From contig NZ_CP069359.1 of assembly GCF_016864375.1 (NCBI RefSeq), positions 372,001 to 436,000 of the forward strand: a stretch of 64,000 bases of DNA, written 5' to 3'. A program made the position numbers and the translations under genes. Below, one piece after another: positions 42,963 through 51,113 of this stretch (position 1 is the stretch's first letter; every line of letters begins with the position of its first letter). The notes beneath the pieces were generated by a model, which was given only the letters and a program-made list of their open reading frames with translations, did not search any database and had not been told where the DNA came from. The DNA is from Microvirga sp. VF16. Lineage in GTDB: Bacteria; Pseudomonadota; Alphaproteobacteria; Rhizobiales; Beijerinckiaceae.

Positions 42963-44117
42963 TCAATAATCCGGCACCAGCCGTCGCTCGACCAGCGGCG
43001 CATCCATCCGGAACCGCAATCCCGCGCTGTCGTAGTGAACCTCCACCTCGGCATTGCACTGCATCGGCAGAACCCGCTCCAGGAGCATCGAGCCAAAGCC
43101 CTGGTGCTGCGGCTTGCTCACCGGAGGACCGCCGAACTCCCGCCAGTCGAGATGAAGCCTCCTCGCACCCTCGGCCTCACTCATGCGCCACCGGACCTGG
43201 ACATATCCAGTCGGAACCGACAGAGCCCCGTACCGGACGGCGTTTGTGGTCAGTTCATGGAGTGCCATGCCGACTGGGACCGCCAGATCAGCCGATAATT
43301 CAACGCGTGGGCCAATCAGCATGAAGCGCGGCACTCGGCTTTCCGCAAAGGGTTTGAGTTCGTTGAGGGCGATTTCCCGCAGCGGTGCCGTCTGCCAATA
43401 GTCCTCGGTCAGCAGGTTGTGGGTCTTCGCCAAAGACATGATGCGGTTGGAAAACGAGCGGTAGAACTCGTCAAAGCTGCCGGTGGACCGACCCGTGGCT
43501 CCGACGAGGCCCTGGACGGTTGCCAGCGTGTTCTTCACGCGGTGGTGAAGCTCGCGCACGAGCAGAGCCTGCCGCTGCTCGATCCTGCGACTGACCTCCA
43601 GGGCCTCACCCTGTTCCAGAATGACCCGTCGTCGCTCCAGTTGCGACATGACCTGCCGCGTCAAGGCTTTGAGGGCAAAAGCCTGATCGTCGGTCAGATC
43701 GCGCGCCACATAGTCGAGCACGCACAGGGTGCCCAAGGGTACACCGTATGGGGTTTCCAGCACGGCCCCGGCATAGAAGCGCAGGTGCGGCCTGCCCGCC
43801 ACCAGCGGATCGGCGGCAAACCGCGCGTCTTGGGTCAGGTCGGGGATCACGGTCAGGCCCGCGCCACGAATGGTGCTCACGCAGATCGAGCGGTCCAGCG
43901 GCGTTTCGCGAAGACCGAAGCCTACCTCGGCCTTGAACCACTGTCGATCATTCTCAATAAGGCTGATGAGGGCGACCGGGGCCTGACAGACGCGTGTGGC
44001 AAGCTGTGCCAGATCGTCGAATTCAGGCTCGGGCGGCGTGTCGAGCACCCGGTAGCTGCGCAGGGCAGCCAGCCGCTCACTCTCGTTCCACGGGCGAGAC
44101 GTTTGTTCGTTCGTCAC
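42963..44117 (-). CDS. HWE-family sensor histidine kinase with GAF domain
   Basis: The 384-residue protein has an N-terminal GAF domain (residues 25-165: LDTPPEPEFDDLAQLATRVC, GVPLGTLCVLDYVARDLTDD). The HWE dimerisation and catalytic parts follow: phospho-His in VRELHHRVKNTLATVQGLVG, N-box GMALHELTTNAVRYGALS, and LDWREFGGPPV. It has no membrane segment, so it is cytoplasmic. It faces the response regulator gene 84 bases upstream on the same strand, a probable pair. HWE kinases often feed the alphaproteobacterial general stress pathway. Confidence 0.92.
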   Translation of the reverse strand: MTNEQTSRPWNESERLAALRSYRVLDTPPEPEFDDLAQLATRVCQAPVALISLIENDRQWFKAEVGFGLRETPLDRSICVSTIRGAGLTVIPDLTQDARFAADPLVAGRPHLRFYAGAVLETPYGVPLGTLCVLDYVARDLTDDQAFALKALTRQVMSQLERRRVILEQGEALEVSRRIEQRQALLVRELHHRVKNTLATVQGLVGATGRSTGSFDEFYRSFSNRIMSLAKTHNLLTEDYWQTAPLREIALNELKPFAESRVPRFMLIGPRVELSADLAVPVGMALHELTTNAVRYGALSVPTGYVQVRWRMSEAEGARRLHLDWREFGGPPVSKPQHQGFGSMLLERVLPMQCNAEVEVHYDSAGLRFRMDAPLVERRLVPDY

Positions 44118-44201
44118 GACGGCTACTCACGCCACCACGGTGATGAGAACGGGCGACATGAGCGCGAGTTCGGGCCAATCCGACCCCTTCCCCAGAAGAG
44201 T

Positions 44202-44579
44202 TTAGGGACGCCCGACTGCAAGCTGCTGACAGGCTTCGACCAGCACGGCAGGCGGAGCGGGCTTCTCAATCCAGGGCACATGATGAAAGTCCGCCAGAAG
44301 CTGGCAGTTTTCGCTGAGGCCCGAGTAGATTAGGAATGGCACCTCGCGCCGCGCGAGTTCAAGAGCGATCTCGCGGCAGGGACCATCCTTCAGAGCCGCA
44401 TCCAGAATCGCGGTGTCGGGCGTCTGGGTCCGGAGCCATTCCAGGGCAGCAGCACAGGTGGTGAAGGGGCCAGCCACCTCGTAGCCTGCATCCTGCAACT
44501 CGTCCTGGAGATCGAGCGCGATCAGGGCCTCGTCCTCCAAGATGAGGGCAAGTGGCTTGCCATGAGCCTGCTGGGTCAT
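44202..44579 (-). CDS. Single-domain response regulator
   Basis: From ATG 44579 the 125-residue receiver has the acidic pair ALILEDEALIALDLQDELQD, phospho-Asp in DTAILDAALKDG, Thr/Ser in FLIYSGLSE, and Lys in WIEKPAPP. No output domain is present. It is placed directly upstream of the HWE kinase, so it is the likely phosphoacceptor. Confidence 0.9.
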   Translation of the reverse strand: MTQQAHGKPLALILEDEALIALDLQDELQDAGYEVAGPFTTCAAALEWLRTQTPDTAILDAALKDGPCREIALELARREVPFLIYSGLSENCQLLADFHHVPWIEKPAPPAVLVEACQQLAVGRP

Positions 44580-44765
44580 CCGACGAGCCTTCACCCATCT
44601 GGCTTGAATCTAGCCTGAACAGGCAAGCTTGACGATCACCTGTGTTAACCGGCCAATCTACCGCACTGCCAACGCCGCCTTGGTCATATCGTCAGGTCTG
44701 AGTTCACCTTCACTGGTCGGTCCTCCAGGAGCACAGCCAGCATTCATCGAGCACGATCCAGACGG

Positions 44766-44959
44766 CTATTGGTAGTCCCGCGCCATATTGTGTGGGGTCG
44801 AAAGGTGGTGCTCCCGCTCTCGAACCGCCCGCTGCGCCCGATCATGAGCATAGCCATAACGCTCTTGCAGGCACGCGATGAGCGTTTCGCGATGACCTTT
44901 GATGCGGGCGGTGTCCTCATCCGTCAGCCGTGTCGCAGTGCCGTCATCCGATCACTCAT
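44766..44959 (-). pseudogene. CsbD-like small stress protein with frameshift
   Basis: The ATG at 44959 overlaps the stop of the cupin gene as ATGA. After MSDRMTAL, the reading switches to the next frame, which reads TRLTDEDTARIKGHRETLIA and CLQERYGYAHDRAQRAVRER. This is similar to the CsbD pattern LTDxDxxxIxGxRExLxGxIQERYG. One base appears inserted near 44925. The overlap suggests it was translated after the cupin gene. Confidence 0.55.
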
Positions 44960-45372
44960 GCGGTCAGCAGGTCGATGATTCTCATGATCGCGACCGCATT
45001 GCTCTTGTTCTGGGTGCCTTCTGTGGAGATACCCTTGGCGCAGGTCCACACGTCGCCCTTCTTGACCGTGAACTGCTTGTCGTTCTGTATCACCGCGAGT
45101 TCCCCCTCGGTCATGTGACAGAGCATGTCGTTCATCATCATGTTGTTGTTCGTCTTGGCACCGGGTTGCAGAACGATGTCACGCAGACGGACCGTCTTGT
45201 AAGCAGGAATCGACGACTCCCGCTCGCCGAGATCAATCTGCCTGACGCCCTCTGTTAGCTCCTTGCCCTCGGTGGGGCCATAGGTTTGGGCGGCGGCGTG
45301 ATCCGGCAGAATGAGCCCGGATGCTCCGAGCAACCCGATGGCAAGGGCGGACCTGCGGTCGAAGTCTGACAT
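44956..45372 (-). CDS. Exported cupin-domain protein
   Basis: From ATG 45372, after AGGAGG, a signal with a twin-arginine look (MSDFDRRSALAIGLLGASGL) is followed by a cupin fold: RLRDIVLQPGAKTNNNMMMN, MLCHMTEGELAVIQNDKQFT, VKKGDVWTCAKG. The metal-binding His set is incomplete (one His in LCHMT). The function is unknown. It is translationally coupled to the CsbD-like remnant downstream. Confidence 0.78.
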   Translation of the reverse strand: MSDFDRRSALAIGLLGASGLILPDHAAAQTYGPTEGKELTEGVRQIDLGERESSIPAYKTVRLRDIVLQPGAKTNNNMMMNDMLCHMTEGELAVIQNDKQFTVKKGDVWTCAKGISTEGTQNKSNAVAIMRIIDLLTA

Positions 45373-45788
45373 GGCGTCCTCCTGAAGTTGAGGTCGCCTG
45401 CTCCGGGCCGAGGTCAATGTTCCTGCCGACCCGAGCAGGAGCGGCGTGGCCACTTAAGGTGGGCCGGGGCGCTGCCCTCTACACTCAATGACAGGGGCAA
45501 CAACTCAGGGCAGCGGAAACACTCGTTCTTGTGCGCAAATTATACGCCTCAGATGCCGTGCCCGCAAAGGCTGGGGAAGGTTCTTTGGTGTTTCATCGGG
45601 AGCACCGGATGAAACATATATGGCTTACAGAGCATTCAGAGTAAGTCTCCCCTTCTTTCACTCCTATCGCTGTGGTCTGGTCTCACAAACCTTCTGGGAC
45701 TCTCTTGCGACCGTTCCCACCCACCTGATGCTACCAGCAAAGCTTGGCATTCAGGCGCTCACCCTCCTATGGAGCGAGGCTAGGCACC
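45373..45788. other. Gene-free stretch left of the IS630 element
   Basis: About 415 bases with no supported gene. Confidence 0.45.
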
Positions 45789-45865
45789 TAAAGCGCTTTT
45801 GATCTGGGCTTGAATCCATTTGGGTGATCTGTGCGTTGATTGGGATATGGCCCGGGAGGCGAGCC

Positions 45866-46288
45866 ATGTCCCAGCCCTATTCCGCTGATTTGCGTGAGCG
45901 CGTTCTGGTCGCCTGCGAACGCGGCGACCTTCATCAGGTCGAGATCGCCCGCCGCTTCCAGGTTTGCCCGGCCACCGTGTCGAACTGGCGCCGCCAGGAG
46001 CGCGAGGAAGGCCGGCGTGCTGCGAAGCCGCACAGCGGCGGTGTGCCCTCGCGCCTGGATGCGGCGGCTCTGGCGGTGCTGCGTCAGCTCGTGATCGAGG
46101 ACAATGACGCGCTGCTGCGCGAGTATCGCGAGCGCCTGGCTGAGCGCACCGGCGTGACGGTGTGTCTGGCGGTGATCTGCGAGGCGCTCAAGCGGCTTAA
46201 GCTGCGTCCGAAAAAAAGACCCTTCGGGCGGCCGAGCAGGATCGGCCCGAGGTTGCCGCCGAGCGCGAGGCGTATCGCCAGCAGATGA
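45866..46288 (+). CDS. IS630 transposase, first frame
   Basis: It begins MSQPYSADLRERVLVACERG with an HTH (QVEIARRFQVCPATVSNWRR) and a winged second HTH (VTVCLAVICEALKRLKLRPK). A run of seven A residues at CCGAAAAAAAGACC (around 46210) allows -1 slippage into the next frame, as known for IS630 elements. The unshifted product ends at 46286. Confidence 0.88.
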   Translation: MSQPYSADLRERVLVACERGDLHQVEIARRFQVCPATVSNWRRQEREEGRRAAKPHSGGVPSRLDAAALAVLRQLVIEDNDALLREYRERLAERTGVTVCLAVICEALKRLKLRPKKRPFGRPSRIGPRLPPSARRIASR

Positions 46289-46827
46289 GCGCGCTTCCTG
46301 TGGAACGCTTGGTGTTCCTGGATGAAAGCGGCGTGACGACCAAGATGGCCCGCACCCATGCGCGAGCGCCGCGTGGTCAGCGCGCCTATGGGGCCATTCC
46401 CCTTGGCTCCTGGCAGCGGCTGACGGTGTTAGGAGCCCTCGCGTGTGAGGGCCTGATCGCGACGATGAGCATCGAGGCGTCGACCTCGACCTGCGTGCTG
46501 CTGGCTTATCTCGAGCAGGTGCTGGTGCCCAAACTCCGGCAGGTGAAGCCGGATGCGATCCTGGTGATGGACAACCTGCGCCCGCACCATGCCACCGAAG
46601 TCACAGAGCTTCTCGCCCGAGCCGGGATCGGGCTGTTGTACCTGCCCCGCTATTCGCCCGAGTTCAACCCGATCGAGCACGCCTGGGCCAAGATGAAAGA
46701 GCGGCTCAAGGCGAAAGCCGCACGCACTCTCGAAGCCCTGGAGGCGGAACTCAAACCAGCCCTCGACACCATCACCGCAAAAGATGCCAAAGGCTGGATC
46801 AGGCACGCCGGCTATGCCCTACACTGA
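46285..46827 (+). CDS. IS630 transposase, catalytic frame
   Basis: This is the DDE part: LVFLDESGVTTKMARTHARA (first D), ILVMDNLRPHHATEVTELLA (second D), YLPRYSPEFNPIEHAWAKMK (E). After the -1 shift the joined sequence reads KKTLRAAEQDRPEVAAEREA YRQQMSALP..., so the true product is the fused frame and the ATG at 46285 need not be used. Confidence 0.9.
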   Translation: MSALPVERLVFLDESGVTTKMARTHARAPRGQRAYGAIPLGSWQRLTVLGALACEGLIATMSIEASTSTCVLLAYLEQVLVPKLRQVKPDAILVMDNLRPHHATEVTELLARAGIGLLYLPRYSPEFNPIEHAWAKMKERLKAKAARTLEALEAELKPALDTITAKDAKGWIRHAGYALH

Positions 46828-46862
46828 TCTCAAAAGCGCTTTAATGAGTGTGTCGAGCTGCT

Positions 46863-47222
46863 TTAGGTCTTGGGCGACTCACTGCGGGGCAACAAGCCAT
46901 AGTGAACAGCAAGCCAGATCGTCGGCTCCGTCGCGTCTGTCCATTCCACCCGATGGCGTCTCCTCGCCGGGATGAGCAGGTAATCCCCTCGTTTCAGCTC
47001 TCTGGGAGTGGGTTCGCCCTCAAACAGAAGGCCAGCGGATCCAGAGAGCAACAGCACCCACTCGGACGCCTCCTGGTCGTACCAGAACCCGGGTGGGCTT
47101 GCCTGCCCTGTGGAGACAATGCGCTCGATCCTGACACCGTCCGCGGCAACAAGCTCCGTGAATTCCTCGTCCACCGTATCGCGGCGGACGTGTTCAAGAA
47201 TATTTCCGGCCGCAGTCATCAT
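46863..47222 (-). CDS. Cupin-domain protein
   Basis: The 119-residue protein is a single cupin: RIERIVSTGQASPPGFWYDQ, EWVLLLSGSAGLLFEGEPTP, ELKRGDYLLIPARRRHRVEW. The motif 1 His residues are changed (PPGFWYDQEASEW), while motif 2 keeps RRRHRVEW. This is the small phosphomannose-isomerase-like cupin type common in bacteria. The function is unknown. The ribosome binding site is weak. Confidence 0.82.
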   Translation of the reverse strand: MMTAAGNILEHVRRDTVDEEFTELVAADGVRIERIVSTGQASPPGFWYDQEASEWVLLLSGSAGLLFEGEPTPRELKRGDYLLIPARRRHRVEWTDATEPTIWLAVHYGLLPRSESPKT

Positions 47223-47412
47223 CGCCGCTAAGTCCCTCCTTGCACTGGCGGCGCTATACTCACTTGTCTCATTGGCGCGGTGGAACGCGTGCCGCTCACC
47301 GTCCCATCAAATCCGACGGGGAGAGCCAAGGGGCATGGTCGGAGTGCCACGTCATCTGCCGGGTGGAGAAACGAGTTACCGTCCACGCACACCTTGATCT
47401 GACAACATTGGC

Positions 47413-47799
47413 CTATCGATCGGTTTCAAACTCCTCTCCACCTTCTTCACTGCTCTCGAGAGGCTCACTCGTTTCCATGATGAAATTGTAATTGGCAGCG
47501 GAGACGTAGAGCACGTCGTTCCCGAACAGCGAGAACGTCACCGTTCCACTATTGTCGATGCTCACGGCATCCGCCTCGAGCTGGAGTGACTCCCCGGAGA
47601 CAAAGTTGATGGTCCAGCCTTTAACTTCGACTGCGCCCCGAGATCCCCGCTTAGTCGCGCCTTTCTTGGCGGCTCCTCGTTTCAAAGCACCTCTTTCCGC
47701 GCTCGTTCCTCGAGTGGCAGCTCGTTTGCCGGTGCCTTTCTTGGAAGCTCCCCGCTCCGTCGTGCGGGCTCGGCTAACCGACTTGGTGGCTCTTGCCAT
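47413..47799 (-). CDS. Protein with basic repeat N-terminus and small C-terminal domain
   Basis: The 128-residue protein starts with a Lys/Arg/Gly/Thr-rich region of about 55 residues containing KRG/KKG repeats (TERGASKKGTGKRAATRGTS). A compact domain follows (VKGWTINFVSGESLQLEADA, TVTFSLFGNDVLYVSAANYN), then an acidic tail. AGGAGG precedes the ATG. Nucleic-acid binding of the tail is inferred from charge. Confidence 0.65.
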   Translation of the reverse strand: MARATKSVSRARTTERGASKKGTGKRAATRGTSAERGALKRGAAKKGATKRGSRGAVEVKGWTINFVSGESLQLEADAVSIDNSGTVTFSLFGNDVLYVSAANYNFIMETSEPLESSEEGGEEFETDR

Positions 47800-47880
47800 G
47801 ACTTCCTCCTCTCAGCTGGTATCTACTCTTCGACGTAGAGGGTTATCCGACGCCGGAAAGCTCATCATCCCGGCCGATGC

Positions 47881-49263
47881 CTATCGGGGTCGCAGGCGGA
47901 ACAGCGGCGCGTGATCGGGTTGGGTGGTCACCACCGCGACGGGCAAGACCGGTCGACTTGTCACCAGTTCGAGCCGGAACGAGCGCATGAGTTCGACCAG
48001 CACCAGGGTGGCCTCCGTGAGAGCGAAGTGAGCGCCAATACACACACGTGGCCCAACGCCAAAGGGCAGGTAGGCGAAGCGGTCTATTGCCGATGCACCG
48101 GACAGAAAGCGTTCCGGGACGAACGCGTCCGGATCATGCCAGCGCTTCCGGTGCCGATGCAGCACCCAAGGTGAGACGACGGCGAGGTCGCCCGGCTTCA
48201 TCGCAATCCCAGCGACCTCGTCTGGCTGGCGGGCTGCCCGGACGATCACGTAGGCTGGCGGGTAGAGACGCATAACTTCGTCCAGCACCGCCCGCGCGTA
48301 GGTCAGCTTGTTAAGCTGTGGCTCCGCCCCGCCGTCCGGCAGCACTGCCGCGGCCTCCTGGGCGATCTGCTCCTGCACCTCCGGCAGGTGGGCCAGCAGA
48401 TACACCGACCAGCACAGTGCCACGGCGGTCGTCTCGTGCCCGGCCAGGATCATCGTGGCGATCTGATCCCGCAGCTGGCTGGGCGAGAACCCCTCCCCGC
48501 TCTCCGGATCGCGAGCCGCCATAAGCAGGTCGAGTAGATCGCGCGGACCACTCGCATGGGTTTTGGCCGTCAGCCGCTCGGCCATGATCTGGTCGATCAG
48601 CCGGATCCAGCCACGCCGGAACCAAGCCCGCGCCAGATCGTGGGGTGTGGGAAGGCCGATCGGAACCACAAAGTCCAACAGATGTGGTCGTCCAAGCCGC
48701 TGGCCATAGCGCATGATCTGGTCCCGCAGTGCGGGGCCACGCCGTCCCATCTCGAGGGAGAACATGGTGCGGCCGGCGATCTCCAGCGCCAGGCGCTGGA
48801 TCATGGAAAAGAGATCCACCCGCTCCTTCTCAGTGGCGGCGAGGCTACCGAGCATCTCAGTCGTGGCTGACCGGATATGAGGAATGAGAAGCTCCACCGA
48901 CCGTGGCGTGAAGGCTGGCGCCAGGGTGCGCCGCTGATGCCGCCAGGCAGGTCCTTCGCTGGTGAACAGCCCCTCCCCGAGCAGCGGCTTGAGGATCCGG
49001 AGGGTGGCGCGGGTTCGGCCATAGGTCTCCGGGTGATCGACCAGAACATGCCGGATCGCCTCGGGGGCATTGAATAAAACCGAGGAGCGGCCGAAGAAGC
49101 GGCGGACGACAACCTCCTCCTCATAGGCCCGCTGCGACCAGACCCGCAGGTTGTTGGTGCGCATCAGCGAGGCGAGCTGACGCGGCGAGAGGTTCTCCGG
49201 GGCGGGATCCGGATGCGGCGGGACGAAGGTCCGAATGCCCTCAGGCGCGACAGAGGTCTCCAT
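47881..49263 (-). CDS. Cytochrome P450
   Basis: The 460-residue protein has the I-helix AGHETTAVALCWSVYLLAHL, the ExxR motif in VLDEVMRLYPPAYVIVRAAR, and the heme loop YLPFGVGPRVCIGAHFALTE with the Cys ligand. There is no membrane anchor, so it is soluble. It has no ferredoxin or reductase partner in the window. It resembles the CYP of Rhizobiales that act on fatty acids or terpenes, but the substrate cannot be assigned. Confidence 0.95.
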   Translation of the reverse strand: METSVAPEGIRTFVPPHPDPAPENLSPRQLASLMRTNNLRVWSQRAYEEEVVVRRFFGRSSVLFNAPEAIRHVLVDHPETYGRTRATLRILKPLLGEGLFTSEGPAWRHQRRTLAPAFTPRSVELLIPHIRSATTEMLGSLAATEKERVDLFSMIQRLALEIAGRTMFSLEMGRRGPALRDQIMRYGQRLGRPHLLDFVVPIGLPTPHDLARAWFRRGWIRLIDQIMAERLTAKTHASGPRDLLDLLMAARDPESGEGFSPSQLRDQIATMILAGHETTAVALCWSVYLLAHLPEVQEQIAQEAAAVLPDGGAEPQLNKLTYARAVLDEVMRLYPPAYVIVRAARQPDEVAGIAMKPGDLAVVSPWVLHRHRKRWHDPDAFVPERFLSGASAIDRFAYLPFGVGPRVCIGAHFALTEATLVLVELMRSFRLELVTSRPVLPVAVVTTQPDHAPLFRLRPR

Positions 49264-49683
49264 TGGCTATGTTTAGCACGTTCAGTCCCCAAGGCAGAGA
49301 TGCAGCGCGAGCACCAAGGATAGACGGCTCAATCCACTCGGCCACACGGGCTCAAACCTTTCGCCTCGTAGGATTGGAAGGTAGTGCAGATTAGACGAAG
49401 CATCATCCGGAAGGACTGGGCGCCGCGAAACGACGTTAGGAACAGGGAATAGATGCAGCAGCTTGGATGAGGGCTGATCGGGAGTTTCGAGACTGATCCT
49501 TTGCGACCAGCCACGCTCGCTGAGAGAATTGGGAATCACCCGAACAGGAATTGAGTGCTCAATCCTTCGGGGCGGTGTTCAGAAAGGGGGATTTTCCGCC
49601 TTTTGGCGCGAGCCAGTTGGTACCAGCTTGGTTCCGACTCAGATCGGCAACTCGCGAGAATGCCAGAAATGGCCTTGGGCCTA
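49264..49683. other. Gene-free stretch upstream of the P450 gene
   Basis: About 420 bases with no supported gene, ending in the tRNA scar at 49684. Confidence 0.45.
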
Positions 49684-49751
49684 TGGTAGCGGAGGAGGGA
49701 TTTGAACCCCCGACACCCCGACACAAGGATTATGATTCCTCTGCTCTGACG
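49684..49751 (-). other. tRNA-Met (CAU) 3' half, decayed
   Basis: On the minus strand it reads from part of the D arm (GTCAGAGCAG) through anticodon loop ATCATAA (CAU), the T arm GGGGGTTCAAATCCCTC and the acceptor CTCCGCTACCA. The 5' acceptor and D stem are absent, and TGTCGGGG is duplicated in the variable region. It is not a functional tRNA; it is probably an attachment-site scar of an integrated element. Confidence 0.75.
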
Positions 49752-49837
49752 TTTTTGGGCCGCTTCACTGGTGCGCACGTGGTGCGCACGGGAAGGAACA
49801 GTTCAAAGGGCTGATGCCGGTAACCCTTTGATGCTGT

Positions 49838-49900
49838 TGGTGAGCGCGCTGGGACTCGAACCCAGGACCCTCTGATTAAAAGTCAGCGGCTCCTTCTACT
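49838..49900 (-). other. tRNA-Lys (UUU) 3' half, likely attachment-site scar
   Basis: On the minus strand GCTGACTTTTAATCAG (anticodon stem-loop, UUU) is followed by AGGGTCC, T arm TGGGTTCGAGTCCCA and GCGCGCTCACCA. The upstream half is replaced by the coding sequence of the papain-like gene. A complete 3' half with CCA is what tRNA-targeting integrases leave behind. Confidence 0.75.
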
Positions 49901-50637
49901 GATGAATTCCTGACCAACGCTTGCGACGCCAAGGCATCGGCGTTCTCCAGCACTGCTTTCTCAATCCAACAAGAGTTAGGCAGTCGGAAGAAGCCCCGAA
50001 TGGAGCCTGCCGTCGGCCCATCCGTTCCGTTGGTTGTGATTTGCCTGTCAGAACCTCTGGAGCTGAGATTGAGGCGAACGGTGATGTCGTCCCGGCCCGG
50101 GAAGTTGCTGTCGTAGATATAGAGTGTCAACTGGTCTCCGTCGCAGTCATAGCCCCAGACCAGCACGACATGGTTCTTGAACACGTCCCAGGGAATCCAC
50201 CGGCGCGCGGTAACAAGGCCAATTGGGCATAGTCGGCCAGCATCGATCTCCTGCATGATGGCGGAAGACTCGGTGATCGTCACCTGGGCCAGGCTCCTGC
50301 CCCACAACCCCGTCGCGTCGTTTGGCTGCCAGATAGACGTGATCCAGCGTGTAATCATTGAAGCTCCCTTAACACTCTCGATCTGGCGTCGGAGCAGATG
50401 CTGGGCCAAGGCAAGCGGGATCTGAGTTGGATCCTGGGCGCACAGCTGCGGCTGACCGGCTTCGACGATGTCACGGGTCAGGAACGTCAAGCCGCCACAC
50501 AAGCCCCACCGGGTTGCGTCAAGACTAAGCGCTGGCAGGGCAGCTACGCGGATCGCCAGCTTCAACCCCGCTGGCCACGGGCCATTGCGAAAGAGCGGAG
50601 CGTGCGTGGACGGCAGAAATCCAGGAACAGACGGCAT
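49876..50637 (-). CDS. Predicted papain-like cysteine peptidase
   Basis: From ATG 50637 the 253-residue protein has a Cys in RWGLCGGLTFLTRDIVEAGQ, a His in VFKNHVVLVWGYDCDGDQLT and an Asn/Asp in YIYDSNFPGRDD, in the order expected for a C39/papain-like triad. No signal peptide is clear. The last codons read into the tRNA-Lys scar, whose anticodon loop supplies the TAA stop. The C-terminus may thus be altered. The substrate is unknown; the enzyme class is inferred from the triad. Confidence 0.55.
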   Translation of the reverse strand: MPSVPGFLPSTHAPLFRNGPWPAGLKLAIRVAALPALSLDATRWGLCGGLTFLTRDIVEAGQPQLCAQDPTQIPLALAQHLLRRQIESVKGASMITRWITSIWQPNDATGLWGRSLAQVTITESSAIMQEIDAGRLCPIGLVTARRWIPWDVFKNHVVLVWGYDCDGDQLTLYIYDSNFPGRDDITVRLNLSSRGSDRQITTNGTDGPTAGSIRGFFRLPNSCWIEKAVLENADALASQALVRNSSVEGAADF

Positions 50638-50826
50638 GCTTCTGCCTTTGGAACGGTTCGCTACGGGATCGAAGTTTAGCGCAGGATCAACCGAACAGGA
50701 GATTCCGATGGAATCGTTCGGACCAACAAGCATCACGGCGTTTTGGATCAGGCTGGCTCCCCTACCCCGTTGGCATCCCACATTGGAAGGCAGCGTAGGC
50801 TTTGGAGGGCCTTGCTCCGCCCCCTC

Positions 50827-51066
50827 CTAATCGAGCCACGGCTGCAGGAGCGGCTTAGCGAGAGCGAGCTGCCGCATGATGCCCTGGTGCGGGACACCGC
50901 GCTGTTGCAGGAATTCCTGAATCTGCTGCTTGGCATCATCCCAGGACAGTCCGTGCCGATAGCATCATTCGAGGTACTTGAGCGTGCGTTCGCGATTCAA
51001 TTCAGGGACAGCGAGCGGGGCTTGCTCGTCCATGAAACACCGGGCAACGAGATTTTCGCACGCCAT
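50827..51066 (-). pseudogene. Hypothetical gene with premature stop
   Basis: From ATG 51066, after GAAGG, the frame reads MACENLVARCFMDEQAPLAV to KYLE, then TGA. It resumes in the same frame with CYRHGLSWDDAKQQIQEFLQ and ends at TAG 50827. A point change (TGG or CGA to TGA) explains it. No family was recognised. Confidence 0.5.
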
Positions 51067-51113
51067 GATCGGAGCCTTCTCAGCCGATCGAACAAGGTAC
51101 AAGCCAGGACGAC

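Larger units (their letters stand above)
45791..46841 (+). mobile_element. IS630-family insertion sequence (complete)
   Basis: Inverted ends AAGCGCTTTTGATC and (reverse) AAGCGCTTTTGAGATC are bordered by TA at 45789-45790 and 46842-46843, the target duplication typical of IS630. Two overlapping frames encode one transposase. Confidence 0.92.

Noticed and set aside
49684..49900. Functional tRNA genes
   Set aside because: Only the 3' halves are present; the acceptor 5' strand and D stem are missing in both, and one has a duplicated segment.
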